From positions 3,410,001-3,474,000 of the forward strand of contig NZ_CP041185.1 of the NCBI RefSeq assembly GCF_006517255.1: a DNA stretch of 64,000 bases. Reading direction: 5' to 3'. The translations under genes were made by a program, and so were the position numbers. The notes under the pieces were generated by a model that saw only the letters and a list, made by a program, of their open reading frames with translations, was not told the origin of the DNA and did no database searches. This DNA is from Janthinobacterium tructae. Its GTDB lineage: Bacteria > Pseudomonadota > Gammaproteobacteria > Burkholderiales > Burkholderiaceae_D. Below are positions 26,952 to 35,754 of this stretch, one piece after another. The number at the start of each line of letters is the position of its first letter. Positions within the stretch are counted from its first letter, which is position 1.

Positions 26952-28021
26952 TGCGGAACCTTGCTCGTCAGTTCAGCCGGCCATGCCTGCTTTGCATCGA
27001 GACGCACCCAGGCCACGCCGGGCAAGCCCACCTTGACCAGCGCCAGGTGCTTTTGCAGCAGCTCGCGGCTGATCTGCGCTTTCACGCGGAACATCAGCTT
27101 CTGGCGCTCGCTGGCCGTTTCCACCGTCTTCGGCGTGAACTGCGCGCTGGCAGCGACAAACGAGATCGTCGCCGGAATCACGTAATTGGGCGCCGCATCG
27201 AGGATGATGCGCACTTCGCCGCCCATCGCCACCTTGCCGGCCGCCGTCTCGGGCAGGAAGAAGGTCATGTAGACGTCCGACAGGTCGACCAGATTGAGCA
27301 CCTTGCCGCCACCGGCCAGCACTTCGCCCTGCTGCGCCACCAGGTATTGCACGCGGCCGTCGCGCGGCGCCGCCAGCTGGCCATCGGCCAGGTCGGCGTC
27401 GATGCGCGCGGTAGTCGCTTCGGCGGCCGTCACGGCCGAACGCGAACCGACCACTTGCGCTTTTGCCGCGTCGATGGCCGCCTGCGCCGCCGTGACCTGC
27501 GCCTTGGCCGCATTCAGGGCTGCGGCAACGCTGCGCACGCGGGCGCGGTCATCGTCGAGTTCCTGCACCGAGGAAGCGCCCTCTTTCGACAGGGTTTCCG
27601 AGCGGGCCAGGCGGCGCTTGGCCGCATCGAGTTCGCTTTCACGCTGCGCCACCAGGGCCAGCGCGGCCGCCTTGTCGCTCTCGCGCACGGCCACCTGCGC
27701 CTGCGCACCGACCACCGCGTCGGAGGCCTGCTGCTGGCGCGCGCGCGCCTCGTCGCGCTGCGCCGTCAGCGAATCGACCTGCATGGTGGCCAGCGGCTGG
27801 CCCGCCTTGACGAAGTCGCCCTCGCGCACGAGGATCTCCTTGACCCGCCCCGCCAGCTTGGTGGCGACGTCGATTTCGGTCGCTTCGATGCGGCCATTGC
27901 CGCTGACAAAACCCTCGCCGGGGCCGGTAGGACGCATTTTTTGCCAGGCCACATAGCCCAGCACGAGAACGGCCACGACCAGCGCGGCGGGAATGAGTTT
28001 TTTCTTCAGTTGAGCATTCAT
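26948..28021 (-). CDS. HlyD-family periplasmic adaptor
   Basis: Membrane-fusion protein linking the inner-membrane ABC exporter to an outer membrane factor. It has 357 residues: an N-terminal anchor helix ([18 protein letters not shown]), a lipoyl-like segment ([21 protein letters not shown]), a long Ala/Gln-rich coiled coil at about residues 85-200 and a beta-barrel C terminus. It lies 18 bp after the outer membrane factor gene and overlaps the ABC gene. Same transcription unit. Confidence 0.92.
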   Translation of the reverse strand: MNAQLKKKLIPAALVVAVLVLGYVAWQKMRPTGPGEGFVSGNGRIEATEIDVATKLAGRVKEILVREGDFVKAGQPLATMQVDSLTAQRDEARARQQQASDAVVGAQAQVAVRESDKAAALALVAQRESELDAAKRRLARSETLSKEGASSVQELDDDRARVRSVAAALNAAKAQVTAAQAAIDAAKAQVVGSRSAVTAAEATTARIDADLADGQLAAPRDGRVQYLVAQQGEVLAGGGKVLNLVDLSDVYMTFFLPETAAGKVAMGGEVRIILDAAPNYVIPATISFVAASAQFTPKTVETASERQKLMFRVKAQISRELLQKHLALVKVGLPGVAWVRLDAKQAWPAELTSKVPQ

Positions 28022-28039
28022 GGTATCGGGGCGATCAAA

Positions 28040-29488
28040 TTAGTGGGTGGAAGCGGCGGCGGCGACAGGTGCGCCGCCGCCCAGGGCCGCATACAGGCTG
28101 ACCTGGCTGGAGAGCAGCGCGCGGCGCGTCTGCACCAGTTGCTGCTCGACCGTCAGCAGGTCGCGCTGCGCATCGAGCACTTCCAGGTAGGGCGCGGCGC
28201 CATTGTCATAGCGCAGCTTGGCCAGGCGCGCGCGTTCGCTCTGCGCGGCCAGGGTGGTCTTGCCTATGTCGACCTGCAGCGCCAGCCAGCGCCGGTTCGA
28301 CAACGCGTCGGCCACTTCGCGAAACGCGCCCTGCACGCTCTTTTCATAATTGGCCACGGCCACGTCGCGGCGTACCTCGGCCAGGTCCATGTTGGCGCGG
28401 ATGCGGCCCGCGTCAAAGATCGGCAGCACCAGGCGCGGCGCGAAATTCCAGGCGCCGCTGCCAGAATCGAACAGGCCGCTCAATTCCGCGCTGGCCGTGC
28501 CGTAGGCGGCCGTCAGCGAAATGGTCGGGAAGAAGGCGGCGCGCGCGGCGCCGATATTGGCTTGCGCGGCGCGCAGCTGATGCTCGGCCGCCATCAGGTC
28601 GGGACGCTGCGTGAGTAAAGCCGAGGGCAGGCCCGCATGCAGCTGCTGCAGCACGCTGGCGTCGTCGAAGCGGCGCGTGTCCGGCGTCAGGTCGACCGGG
28701 CCGCCCACCAGCTGGGCCAGCGCATGCGCCTGCACGGCGCGCGCCTGCTCCAGCTGCGCCGACAGCGAGAGGGCCTGGCTGAGCAGGGTTTCCACCTGCG
28801 TCAGGTCCAGCTTGGAAATCGACCCGACCTCGAAGCGACGCGTAAAGATGCGCAGCGACTCGGCGCGGCTGTCGACCGTGGCGCGCGCCAGCGCCACGCG
28901 TTCATCGAGTTCGCGCAAGCCCAGGTAGCCATTGGCAACCTGCGCCACCAGAGCCACGCCGACGGCGCGGCGCGCCTCGTCGCTGGCCAGCAGGGTTTGC
29001 AGCGCGCTGTCCTTCAGGCTGCGCACGCGGCCCCAGAAATCGAGCTCCCAGGCGCTCACGTTCAAGCCCGTTTGATACTGCGCGCTCGTCATGGGACGGC
29101 CCGTCACGCTCAGGTCACCGGGCACGCGCGCACGGCTGCCGGAGGCGCCCAGCGCAATGGTGGGGAATTGTTCCGCGCGCTGGATGCCATACGCGGCGCG
29201 CGCCTCTTCCACGCGCAGGGCGGCGATGCGAATATCGCGGTTGCTGGCCAGCGCCTGCGCAATCAGCGCCTGCAGGCGCGCGTCCGCAAAGTAGGCTTGC
29301 CAGCCGATGTCCGCCGCGTGCGCGCCGGCGGGATCGGTTTCCGGATACTGCGCCCCCACGGGCAGCGGCGGTGGCGCATACGGCGGCGCCATCGAGGCGC
29401 AGCCGGCCAGGGCCAGCGTGGCGGCCAGTCCAGTGGCCAGCGCGGCCCTCCTGGCGCACGCAGATAAAGCGGGAACAGGCATGATCAT
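28040..29488 (-). CDS. Outer membrane efflux lipoprotein (NodT/OprM family)
   Basis: 482-residue outer membrane factor of a tripartite exporter. The lipoprotein signal ends in ALAGC (lipobox). Two OEP repeats follow, with the typical GIQRAEQFPTIALGASGSRA, SAWELDFWGRVRSLKDSALQ and YDNGAAPYLEVLDAQRDLL. The second ATG (29482) is better spaced from GGAAG than the first, so the start may be two codons shorter. It follows fabI by 10 bp and precedes the HlyD gene by 18 bp. Confidence 0.93.
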   Translation of the reverse strand: MIMPVPALSACARRAALATGLAATLALAGCASMAPPYAPPPLPVGAQYPETDPAGAHAADIGWQAYFADARLQALIAQALASNRDIRIAALRVEEARAAYGIQRAEQFPTIALGASGSRARVPGDLSVTGRPMTSAQYQTGLNVSAWELDFWGRVRSLKDSALQTLLASDEARRAVGVALVAQVANGYLGLRELDERVALARATVDSRAESLRIFTRRFEVGSISKLDLTQVETLLSQALSLSAQLEQARAVQAHALAQLVGGPVDLTPDTRRFDDASVLQQLHAGLPSALLTQRPDLMAAEHQLRAAQANIGAARAAFFPTISLTAAYGTASAELSGLFDSGSGAWNFAPRLVLPIFDAGRIRANMDLAEVRRDVAVANYEKSVQGAFREVADALSNRRWLALQVDIGKTTLAAQSERARLAKLRYDNGAAPYLEVLDAQRDLLTVEQQLVQTRRALLSSQVSLYAALGGGAPVAAAASTH

Positions 29489-29498
29489 CTTCTTCCAG

Positions 29499-30284
29499 TC
29501 AATTCAGAATGTTGTAGCCGCCGTCGACATACAAGGTGCCGCCGGTGATGGCGCGCGCGCCGTCGCCGGCGAGGAAGGCGCACAGCGCGCCCACGTCCTC
29601 GATGGTGGCCAGGCAGCGCATGGGCGAGCGTTCGATGGCGTCGGCCATCAGGCGGTCGAAATGGGCAATGCCGGAAGCGGCCCGCGTCTCCAGGGGCCCC
29701 GGCGAGATGGCATTGACGCGGATGCCTTGCGGACCCAGTTCGGCCGCCAGGTAGCGCACCGATGCTTCCAGCGCCGCCTTCACGGGACCCATCAGGCCAT
29801 AGTCGGCGATGACTTCCTCGGCGCCCAGGTAACTCATGGTCATCAGGCTGCCGCCGTCCGGCATCAGCGGTTCGGCCAGCTTCGCCATGCGCATGAAGGA
29901 GTGGCAGGAGATATCCATCGCCTGCGCGAAGCCGTCAGCCGAACTGTCCGTGACGCGGCCATGCAAGTCCTGCTTGGGCGCGTAAGCGATGGAATGGACG
30001 ACGAAATCGAGCCGCCCCCACTGCTGCTCGATCTGCGCAAACAGCGCTTCGAGCTGGCCCGGCACGGCCACGTCGAGCGGCGCCATGATGGCCGCCTGCA
30101 CTTGCTGCGCCAGCGGTTCCACATGCGGACGCGCCTTGTCATTGAGCCAGGTCACGGCCAGTTCGGCGCCGGCCGCGCGCAATGCGCTGGCGCAGCCCCA
30201 GGCGATGCTTTGCGCGTTGGCGATGCCGACCACCAGCCCGCGTTTTCCCTGCAATGGCAGGAATGGCGGCACAGACGCCGTCAT
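29499..30284 (-). CDS. fabI: Enoyl-ACP (or enoyl-CoA) reductase, FabI type
   Basis: NADH-dependent short-chain reductase of 261 residues. It shows the FabI nucleotide-binding start GKRGLVVGIANAQSIAWG, SIAYAPK, the SYLGAEE segment and the catalytic Tyr162-x6-Lys169 (YGLMGPVK). The ending GGTLYVDGGYNI is canonical. It lacks its own Shine-Dalgarno, and its ATG overlaps the stop of a 61-codon ORF, so translation is probably coupled. Its place at the head of an FNR-preceded string with hydratase, Pta and kinase genes suggests a role other than housekeeping fatty-acid synthesis, perhaps reduction of crotonyl-CoA. That is inference. Confidence 0.9.
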   Translation of the reverse strand: MTASVPPFLPLQGKRGLVVGIANAQSIAWGCASALRAAGAELAVTWLNDKARPHVEPLAQQVQAAIMAPLDVAVPGQLEALFAQIEQQWGRLDFVVHSIAYAPKQDLHGRVTDSSADGFAQAMDISCHSFMRMAKLAEPLMPDGGSLMTMSYLGAEEVIADYGLMGPVKAALEASVRYLAAELGPQGIRVNAISPGPLETRAASGIAHFDRLMADAIERSPMRCLATIEDVGALCAFLAGDGARAITGGTLYVDGGYNILN

Positions 30285-30466
30285 GGTTTATTCGGACGCA
30301 AGGCGGGCCAGGGCGTGGCCGCGTTCACGCATCGCACCGCGCCAGCGCGCATGGCGGCGGCGCAAGTGGCCAGGGTGACGCCGCCGGCGCGCGCATACGG
30401 CAAGGCAATGGGAGTGTGGGGGTGTAAGGTACTGCACGCGTCAGGCGCGGGGATCTGCATCTTCAT
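30281..30466 (-). CDS. Small leader ORF coupled to fabI
   Basis: 61 residues starting MKMQIPAPDACSTLHPHTPI and ending RCVNAATPWPALRPNKP. There is no recognisable domain or helix; three Cys. GGAAG sits 8 nt before the ATG. Its stop (CCATGA) contains the fabI ATG, and fabI has no RBS of its own, which argues that the ORF is translated. It may be only a translational leader. Nothing identifies a function. Confidence 0.45.
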   Translation of the reverse strand: MKMQIPAPDACSTLHPHTPIALPYARAGGVTLATCAAAMRAGAVRCVNAATPWPALRPNKP

Positions 30467-30897
30467 GAATCGGGCTTCCGTCACTGAAATTCGAGGCCAG
30501 CACCAGTGCATTCTCGGGGAACTGGTACGGGGCGAAAATTACTCTACAGCATTTAGATACGTGATTCGCGATGAGTCCGGTCCGCATGCATAATGCTTTT
30601 GAGCTAGGTCAACTATAAGTGCGATTGCGGCAATGCAGCATTGATGTAAATCAAATTTTACCTCAATATTATCTAAATGAAATATTTTTCAAGCAAGCGT
30701 GCGGACATGTTTATTTGATAATTATGCTGGGCTGGCAGGAAGGAAAGGGACTTTGCCGGCGCAGATGGGCATTATTTGAAAAACAAGCAGCGTTGGGCGG
30801 CGGCGGATGGCAGGCGCTGGGGGAGAGATGGAATGGGGGCCATGCTATTGCATTGCAACATGGCCCGCCATGCCTTGCGGAACTGCGCTGAACGGCC
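30467..30897. other. Intergenic region upstream of the fabI-ackA string
   Basis: 431 bp without a convincing gene. It contains the FNR box and -10 element listed separately, with an AT-rich stretch (about 30650-30720) upstream of the box. The rest, next to the M64 peptidase stop codon, shows nothing clear. Confidence 0.7.
30612..30654 (-). promoter_or_regulatory. Class II FNR-type promoter: perfect FNR box plus -10
   Basis: TTGATGTAAATCAA (30641-30654) matches the FNR/ANR consensus TTGAT-N4-ATCAA at every position. On the minus strand TATAGT (30617-30612) begins 23 nt after the box, which puts the box centre near -42, the activating position of class II FNR promoters. The promoter points to the small ORF and fabI; the predicted leader is about 140 nt. 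Confidence 0.8.
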
Positions 30898-32337
30898 TTA
30901 TTGGCGCGGCGCCGCGGGACGCGAATACAGGTCGATGATGGTGCTGATGCCATCCTGGCATACGGAGCAGAAAGTCTCGCTGCGGTCGAACATGATGCAC
31001 TGCATCTCGGGCCGGTAGTAGCCGGACGACTCGTAGTTCGCGCCTTCGAAGGCGCCCACCGCATGGCGCTGCGGCGCCTTCGAGAACAGCTGCTGCGTGT
31101 ACGCCAGGTCGGCCTTGAACAAGTCGCTCATCTCGCTTTCCGGGCGGTTGGCCGCGCGCAGGGCGGCGCGCTGCTTCTGGTATTCGCGCGCATGGCTGTC
31201 GTACGCTTCCTTCGGCCATGGCGTGGGCAGCGGCGTGCCGGCCTTGACGTGGTTCTGCCATTTCAGCCTGGCCGGATCGCGCAGGGCGGTGGCGTTCGGC
31301 TCCCACGGTTCCTGCCGTTCGCCATTCGACTGATAGGCCACGGGCGAAGTGTAGTACTCGTCGGCCAGGCCGGCGAAATGGTGGCCGAATTCATGCACGA
31401 ACAGGTAATTGGCCCAGTCATTATTCGCCGCCGCCGTGCTGAACTGGCCGAAGATGCCGCCGCCGCCGTAGGTATCGTTATTCACGAGGATTTCGATGAA
31501 CTCATACGGCGCATACTGCGCCAGGTCGCGCAGGGCGCGGTTGTCCGTCGTCAGCACATAGCGCTCGCTGCCGAAAATATCGTAGCGCGTACCCAGCGGC
31601 GACGCATGGTGCACGCCCGTCGATGGACGCGACACGCCCGATTCCTGCGTCGGCGCGGCCATGGCCCACACATTGAAGTCATTGGCCCGTTCGCGGAACG
31701 GCGACACCGTAAACAGGTGTTCGGCCAATTTGCGCGCCGTCGCTTCGAACTTGCCCATTTCGGCGGCCGTATAGCCGTCGCCCATGATCAGCAGGTCGAC
31801 CTTTTCGGACGACGGACCGCTGATGCGGATCGGTATCGGCTTGACGGGTGCCGGCGGCTGCTTGCGGATCACGTCCTGCGCTGCCGGGTCGACATCGGTA
31901 CTCCACACAACGGAAAACAGGCCGCGCTCGTCGCGCTTGAGGATGCGCACGCGCACGGGGTGCTCGGGCTGCGGGAAACGCACGGATTCCTGGAACGCGC
32001 GCGTGGTGGTTTTCGCTTCGTCGGTACTGGCCCATTCACCGAAAATGGTGGAGAAGCCGCGCGAATACAGCACCTTGCCCGACTGGATATCGACCACTTC
32101 CAGCAGGTTGTTGCCACGGTTGCTGTCATCGATGGGGCGCGCCAGGTTGCCCGGCCATGGCAAGGGCTCGACCAGCACGCGCTCGACCGCATAATGTTCG
32201 CCCAGCGCATTGCCGCTGTGCTGGTAATCGAGGCGCATGGTGGCCGGCTGGGTGGCACTGGCAGCCTGCGCGGCTGGGACGATGCCAGCGGCCAGCGCCA
32301 GCGCACAGAGGAAGGATCGAATCGGAGTCTGCTGCAT
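30898..32337 (-). CDS. Exported M64-family (IgA-peptidase-like) metallopeptidase
   Basis: 479 residues. The signal peptide MQQTPIRSFLCALALAAGIV (cut after AAQA) is followed by an N-terminal beta-rich domain and the M64 catalytic domain with LLIMGDGYTAAEMGKF, VNNDTYGGGGIFG and the zinc motif HEFGHHFAGLADEYY (HExxHxxxxxD). The C-terminal part has a CIM/CSVC cysteine cluster, as in related peptidases. I chose the ATG at 32337 because of its signal peptide and AGGA RBS; the longer frame adds 63 implausible residues. It is divergent from a tetR gene across a palindromic operator. It probably degrades external proteins. Confidence 0.9.
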   Translation of the reverse strand: MQQTPIRSFLCALALAAGIVPAAQAASATQPATMRLDYQHSGNALGEHYAVERVLVEPLPWPGNLARPIDDSNRGNNLLEVVDIQSGKVLYSRGFSTIFGEWASTDEAKTTTRAFQESVRFPQPEHPVRVRILKRDERGLFSVVWSTDVDPAAQDVIRKQPPAPVKPIPIRISGPSSEKVDLLIMGDGYTAAEMGKFEATARKLAEHLFTVSPFRERANDFNVWAMAAPTQESGVSRPSTGVHHASPLGTRYDIFGSERYVLTTDNRALRDLAQYAPYEFIEILVNNDTYGGGGIFGQFSTAAANNDWANYLFVHEFGHHFAGLADEYYTSPVAYQSNGERQEPWEPNATALRDPARLKWQNHVKAGTPLPTPWPKEAYDSHAREYQKQRAALRAANRPESEMSDLFKADLAYTQQLFSKAPQRHAVGAFEGANYESSGYYRPEMQCIMFDRSETFCSVCQDGISTIIDLYSRPAAPRQ

Positions 32338-32513
32338 CTCATTCCTGACACGGTAGAAAAACGGGTAAAAGAAGCGGTTTTCCAAACAAACAGCGGCGCC
32401 AGCGGCGGGCATGGAAAAATCCGGTGCGGCACATTGTAGCGACAGGAATACGCACTGCAAAGCACCCATTTCACGCACCAGCTTGACCGCGCCACGCAAT
32501 CGCTCTATATTAG

Positions 32514-32527
32514 ATTGACTAGTCAAT
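32514..32527. promoter_or_regulatory. Palindromic TetR-type operator
   Basis: Perfect 14-bp palindrome ATTGACTAGTCAAT, 24 bp before the tetR start and 176 bp before the M64 peptidase start on the other strand. Its position and symmetry are typical of an autoregulating TetR repressor. Control of the peptidase gene as well is possible. Confidence 0.6.
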
Positions 32528-32551
32528 TAATTAAAAGGATAGCCAACCGCC

Positions 32552-33154
32552 ATGCGCACCATCGATCCCGGCAAACACGCGGCCCGTCGCGACGCCATTC
32601 TCGCCGCCGCGCGCAGCTGCTTCGCGCGCAAGGGCTTTCACCAGACCAGCACCGCCGCCATCTGCGCGCAAGCAGGCATGAGTCCCGGCAACCTGTTTCA
32701 CTACTTCCCCACCAAGCAAGCCATCATCGCCGCCATCGTCGACCAGGAAGGCAGCGAGACGGCCACCTATTTCGCCGGCGTGCAAGGCAGCGCTGATGCG
32801 TACGGGGCCCTGCTCGATTTCATGGACCTGGTGCTGGCGCTGGCGGCCGACGGGGATTTTGCGGGGCTGGCGCTGGACATTTCCGCCGAAGCGATGCGCG
32901 ATCCAGATATCGCGGCCAGGGTGGCGCGCAACGATGCCATGCTGCGCGCCGGCGTGCAGGCGCTGCTGGAAAGCGCTGCGGCGCGAGGCCAGGTCGACGC
33001 CGCGCTCGACCCCGCGCAAACGGCCGGCTGGATCGCTGCGCTGATCGACGGCATCTTCAACCGGGTCGCCGTCGATCCCGCTTACGCACCGCCGGCGCAG
33101 CGCGCCAGCCTGCACCTGTTATTGGCGCGCTTCCTGCGCCCTGCCCTGGCATGA
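32552..33154 (+). CDS. TetR/AcrR-family transcriptional regulator
   Basis: 200 residues. The N-terminal TetR helix-turn-helix is clear: RRDAILAAARSCFARKGFHQ, then TSTAAICAQAGMSPGNLFHYFPTK. The C-terminal ligand domain is Ala-rich and not diagnostic. It overlaps the next gene by 4 nt (ATGA), so it probably regulates the DUF418 membrane protein as well as itself through the palindrome upstream. The ligand is unknown. Confidence 0.9.
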   Translation: MRTIDPGKHAARRDAILAAARSCFARKGFHQTSTAAICAQAGMSPGNLFHYFPTKQAIIAAIVDQEGSETATYFAGVQGSADAYGALLDFMDLVLALAADGDFAGLALDISAEAMRDPDIAARVARNDAMLRAGVQALLESAAARGQVDAALDPAQTAGWIAALIDGIFNRVAVDPAYAPPAQRASLHLLLARFLRPALA

Positions 33155-34365
33155 GCGCCGTCATGCAAACCCCACCCACGCGCATCGCCGACGTCGACGC
33201 CCTGCGCGGCTGCGCGCTGTTCGGCATTTTGGTCGTCAATATCGGCGCCTTCGCCACGCCGTGGTTCGGCCTGGGCTTGACCGATCCCGCCTTTCACGGC
33301 GGCGTGGACCGCGCCACGCATTTTCTCGTCGCCCTGCTGTTCGAGACCAAGTTCTATCTGCTGTTTTCCTTCCTGTTCGGCTACAGCTTCACCTTGCAGA
33401 TGCAGGCGGCGGCGCGCGCCGGTGCGCCGTTCGTGCCGCGCATGCTGCGCCGGCAAGCTGGCCTGTGGCTGATCGGAGCCCTGCATGCCGTGTTGCTGTT
33501 TCATGGCGACATACTCACCACCTACGCCGTGCTGGGCATCGTGCTGCTGGCGCTGCACCGTTGCGGCGAACGCCAGGCACTGTCCCTGGCCTTGATGCTC
33601 GTCACCGTCTGCGTGGGGTTCTGGGGATGGATGGCCTGGCTGCAAAGCCTGCAGCCGGCGGGCGACGCGGCGGACAACGCCGTGGCGATGGCGCAGAAGG
33701 CGGCAAGCGCGCTGGCCGCCTACCGCGCCACCCCGGCCACCGTCATCAGTCAGCATTTGCGCGAACTGAGTGACATCTGGATCGTCCTGCTGCTGGTGCA
33801 GGCACCGTGCGCACTGGCCATGTTCCTGTGCGGCCTGGCCGCCGGCAAGCGCGAGATGCTGCTGCACGCCAGCGCATACCTGCCGCTGCGCCGCCGCCTG
33901 CTGTGGGCCGGGGCGCTGGTGGGCCTGCCCGGCGCTGCCTTCTACGCGTGGACGTCCGTGTACGCGCAAAGCCAGGCATGGCAGGTGGCGGGACTGGCCG
34001 TGGGACTGGCGAGTGCGCCGCTGCTGGCGGGGGCTTACCTGGCGCTGGCGCTGGCCCTGTTCGAGCGCCTGCGCGACGGCACGCTGTTTGCGCTGCTGGC
34101 CGATACGGGCCGCATGGCCCTGTCGAACTACCTGCTGCAGTCGGCCATCTGTGCCTGGCTGTTCCTCGCGTATGGCGCGCGGCTGATGGGCAGCGTCTCG
34201 CCGCTCGGTGCGCTGGCGCTGGCTGTCATCATCTTTTGCGTGCAGCTGCCACTGAGTCGCTGGTGGCTGCGCGGCCACGCGTATGGCCCCGTCGAATGGC
34301 TGCTCAGGGCATTGACGATCGCCGCGTGGCCCCGCTGGCGGCGATCGCGCGCCGCCTATTTGTAG
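33151..34365 (+). CDS. DUF418-family membrane protein (YeiB-like)
   Basis: 404 residues with about nine membrane helices. The N-terminal motif DVDALRGCALFGILVVNIGA is characteristic of the YeiB/DUF418 family, related to acyltransferase-3 membrane proteins. FLFGYSF and the C-terminal domain with GRMALSNYLLQS and PLGALALA-like text also fit. It is translationally coupled to tetR. Its 3' end overlaps the convergent cyanophycinase gene by 10 bp. No enzymatic activity is established for the family as far as I know. Confidence 0.9.
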   Translation: MSAVMQTPPTRIADVDALRGCALFGILVVNIGAFATPWFGLGLTDPAFHGGVDRATHFLVALLFETKFYLLFSFLFGYSFTLQMQAAARAGAPFVPRMLRRQAGLWLIGALHAVLLFHGDILTTYAVLGIVLLALHRCGERQALSLALMLVTVCVGFWGWMAWLQSLQPAGDAADNAVAMAQKAASALAAYRATPATVISQHLRELSDIWIVLLLVQAPCALAMFLCGLAAGKREMLLHASAYLPLRRRLLWAGALVGLPGAAFYAWTSVYAQSQAWQVAGLAVGLASAPLLAGAYLALALALFERLRDGTLFALLADTGRMALSNYLLQSAICAWLFLAYGARLMGSVSPLGALALAVIIFCVQLPLSRWWLRGHAYGPVEWLLRALTIAAWPRWRRSRAAYL

Positions 34366-35609
34366 CGGTACAGGGGCTGGCGCAGCTGGATCGGACGGAT
34401 ATCGAGACGCAGCTTCAGCACCGAATACGCTTCCGCCTCGGTCGAACTGTAGCCGACGCTGTTGACCGTTTTACTGAAGCGGAACTCGAAGCCCAGGTCC
34501 GGGTACGGGTCGCGCGGGTTGCCGAAGGCGATGCCGATGGCTTCCTGCTGGGCGTTGTCGATCAGGTTGCCCATCAGGTCGAGCACGGCGTTATTGCCGA
34601 GGATATCGTTGGTAAACACGGGTTCGCGCATGTCGGGCTGGTTCGGATCGAGCTTGTTGTCGGCCTTGTCCGGCGAAGGCGTAAACACGCGCGTGACGAG
34701 GTTGAATTTGTCGCCCCGGTCCAGATAGCTGATGGCGGCGTTGCTGATATTGAAATTTTTCACGCCACGGTCGCTGATGGCGCCCGACAGGTCGATCAGC
34801 AAGGCGCCGCTGTAACCAATGACTTCCACGTCGCGCATGGCGTCGACCACCATGGCGCTGTTTTCATCGATACCCAGTCCCAGGTGATAGCCTTTTTTCA
34901 GCATCACGGGAATCATGCGCGCAAAACGCCCGCGTACCAGCAGATGCTGGTCCACGAAGACATCGCTGCCGATGAAGCCCAGCCCCGGCGCAATCTCGCG
35001 CCCGTCCGTAACGCCCATCTTGAGCATGTCGAGCACGGGCTTGGCATCGTAGAACATGGTGGTGCTCATGATGGCGGCGCCGGCGCTGGATCCGGCGATC
35101 ACGCCGCCGTTGCGGTAGACCGACCAGATGGCTTCCAGCGCGGCCGTGCGGCTGCCGTCCGGGCGCAGCAAGGCTTGCGTGATGCGGCCCTGGTCGCCGC
35201 CGGCAAAATAGATGCCGCTGGCCGACTTGATCTGCGTGACGATGGCCGGATCTTCGGCCGCCTTGCGGTAATCGCGATTGGGCAGCTTGACGGCCAGCGG
35301 CACGAAAAAGGCATCGGCGCCATATTGATTGAGTTTTTGGATGATGCTTTCACCCGATTTTTCCGGATTCATCGCGGCCGAGGCCAGCACGGCGATCCGC
35401 GCGCCAGGCCCGCCCGACAACTTGACGATGCGCTGCCAGACTTCGGCATTGTCGGCGCGCAGGCCGCCGCCGATGATGACGAGGGTGCCCTGCGGGGCGC
35501 TGCCGATGGCACTGCCGCCGGGCGCCGCCACGGCATGGAAGCTGCACAATGCCAGCGCGAGCAACAGCGCGGCGCGGAAGATGTGATACAGGCTTGAAGA
35601 TGATTTCAT
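34356..35609 (-). CDS. cphE: Secreted cyanophycinase (S51 peptidase)
   Basis: Serine exopeptidase-like enzyme that cuts cyanophycin (multi-Arg-poly-Asp) to beta-Asp-Arg. It has 417 residues. The signal peptide (FRAALLLALALCSFHAVAA) marks it as the exported, CphE-type form. The family motifs are intact: LVIIGGGLRADN, FAGGDQGRITQ (135-145) and the nucleophile motif GSSAGAAIM with Ser175. I chose the ATG at 35609, before the signal peptide. It lies 145 bp after the TonB receptor gene on the same strand. No cyanophycin synthetase is visible in the window, so the substrate is probably external. Confidence 0.88.
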   Translation of the reverse strand: MKSSSSLYHIFRAALLLALALCSFHAVAAPGGSAIGSAPQGTLVIIGGGLRADNAEVWQRIVKLSGGPGARIAVLASAAMNPEKSGESIIQKLNQYGADAFFVPLAVKLPNRDYRKAAEDPAIVTQIKSASGIYFAGGDQGRITQALLRPDGSRTAALEAIWSVYRNGGVIAGSSAGAAIMSTTMFYDAKPVLDMLKMGVTDGREIAPGLGFIGSDVFVDQHLLVRGRFARMIPVMLKKGYHLGLGIDENSAMVVDAMRDVEVIGYSGALLIDLSGAISDRGVKNFNISNAAISYLDRGDKFNLVTRVFTPSPDKADNKLDPNQPDMREPVFTNDILGNNAVLDLMGNLIDNAQQEAIGIAFGNPRDPYPDLGFEFRFSKTVNSVGYSSTEAEAYSVLKLRLDIRPIQLRQPLYRYK

Positions 35610-35754
35610 GGTGCCTCTCGAATACATGAAAAGGGGCACGCGCCCGGCGCGCGCCCTTACTGCCAAAACTGCTGCTTGCAACCCAACGCCATCGGACTAC
35701 GATACTACCCGCTGCGTGTGACAGCCGTATTGCGGTATCTCCTGCTTTGCCGCC

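Noticed and set aside
24279..27185. 968-codon plus-strand open frame opposite the ABC exporter and HlyD genes
   Set aside because: His/Gln/Arg-rich text with no domain, antisense to clear Walker motifs. It is a by-product of high GC content in the opposite frame.
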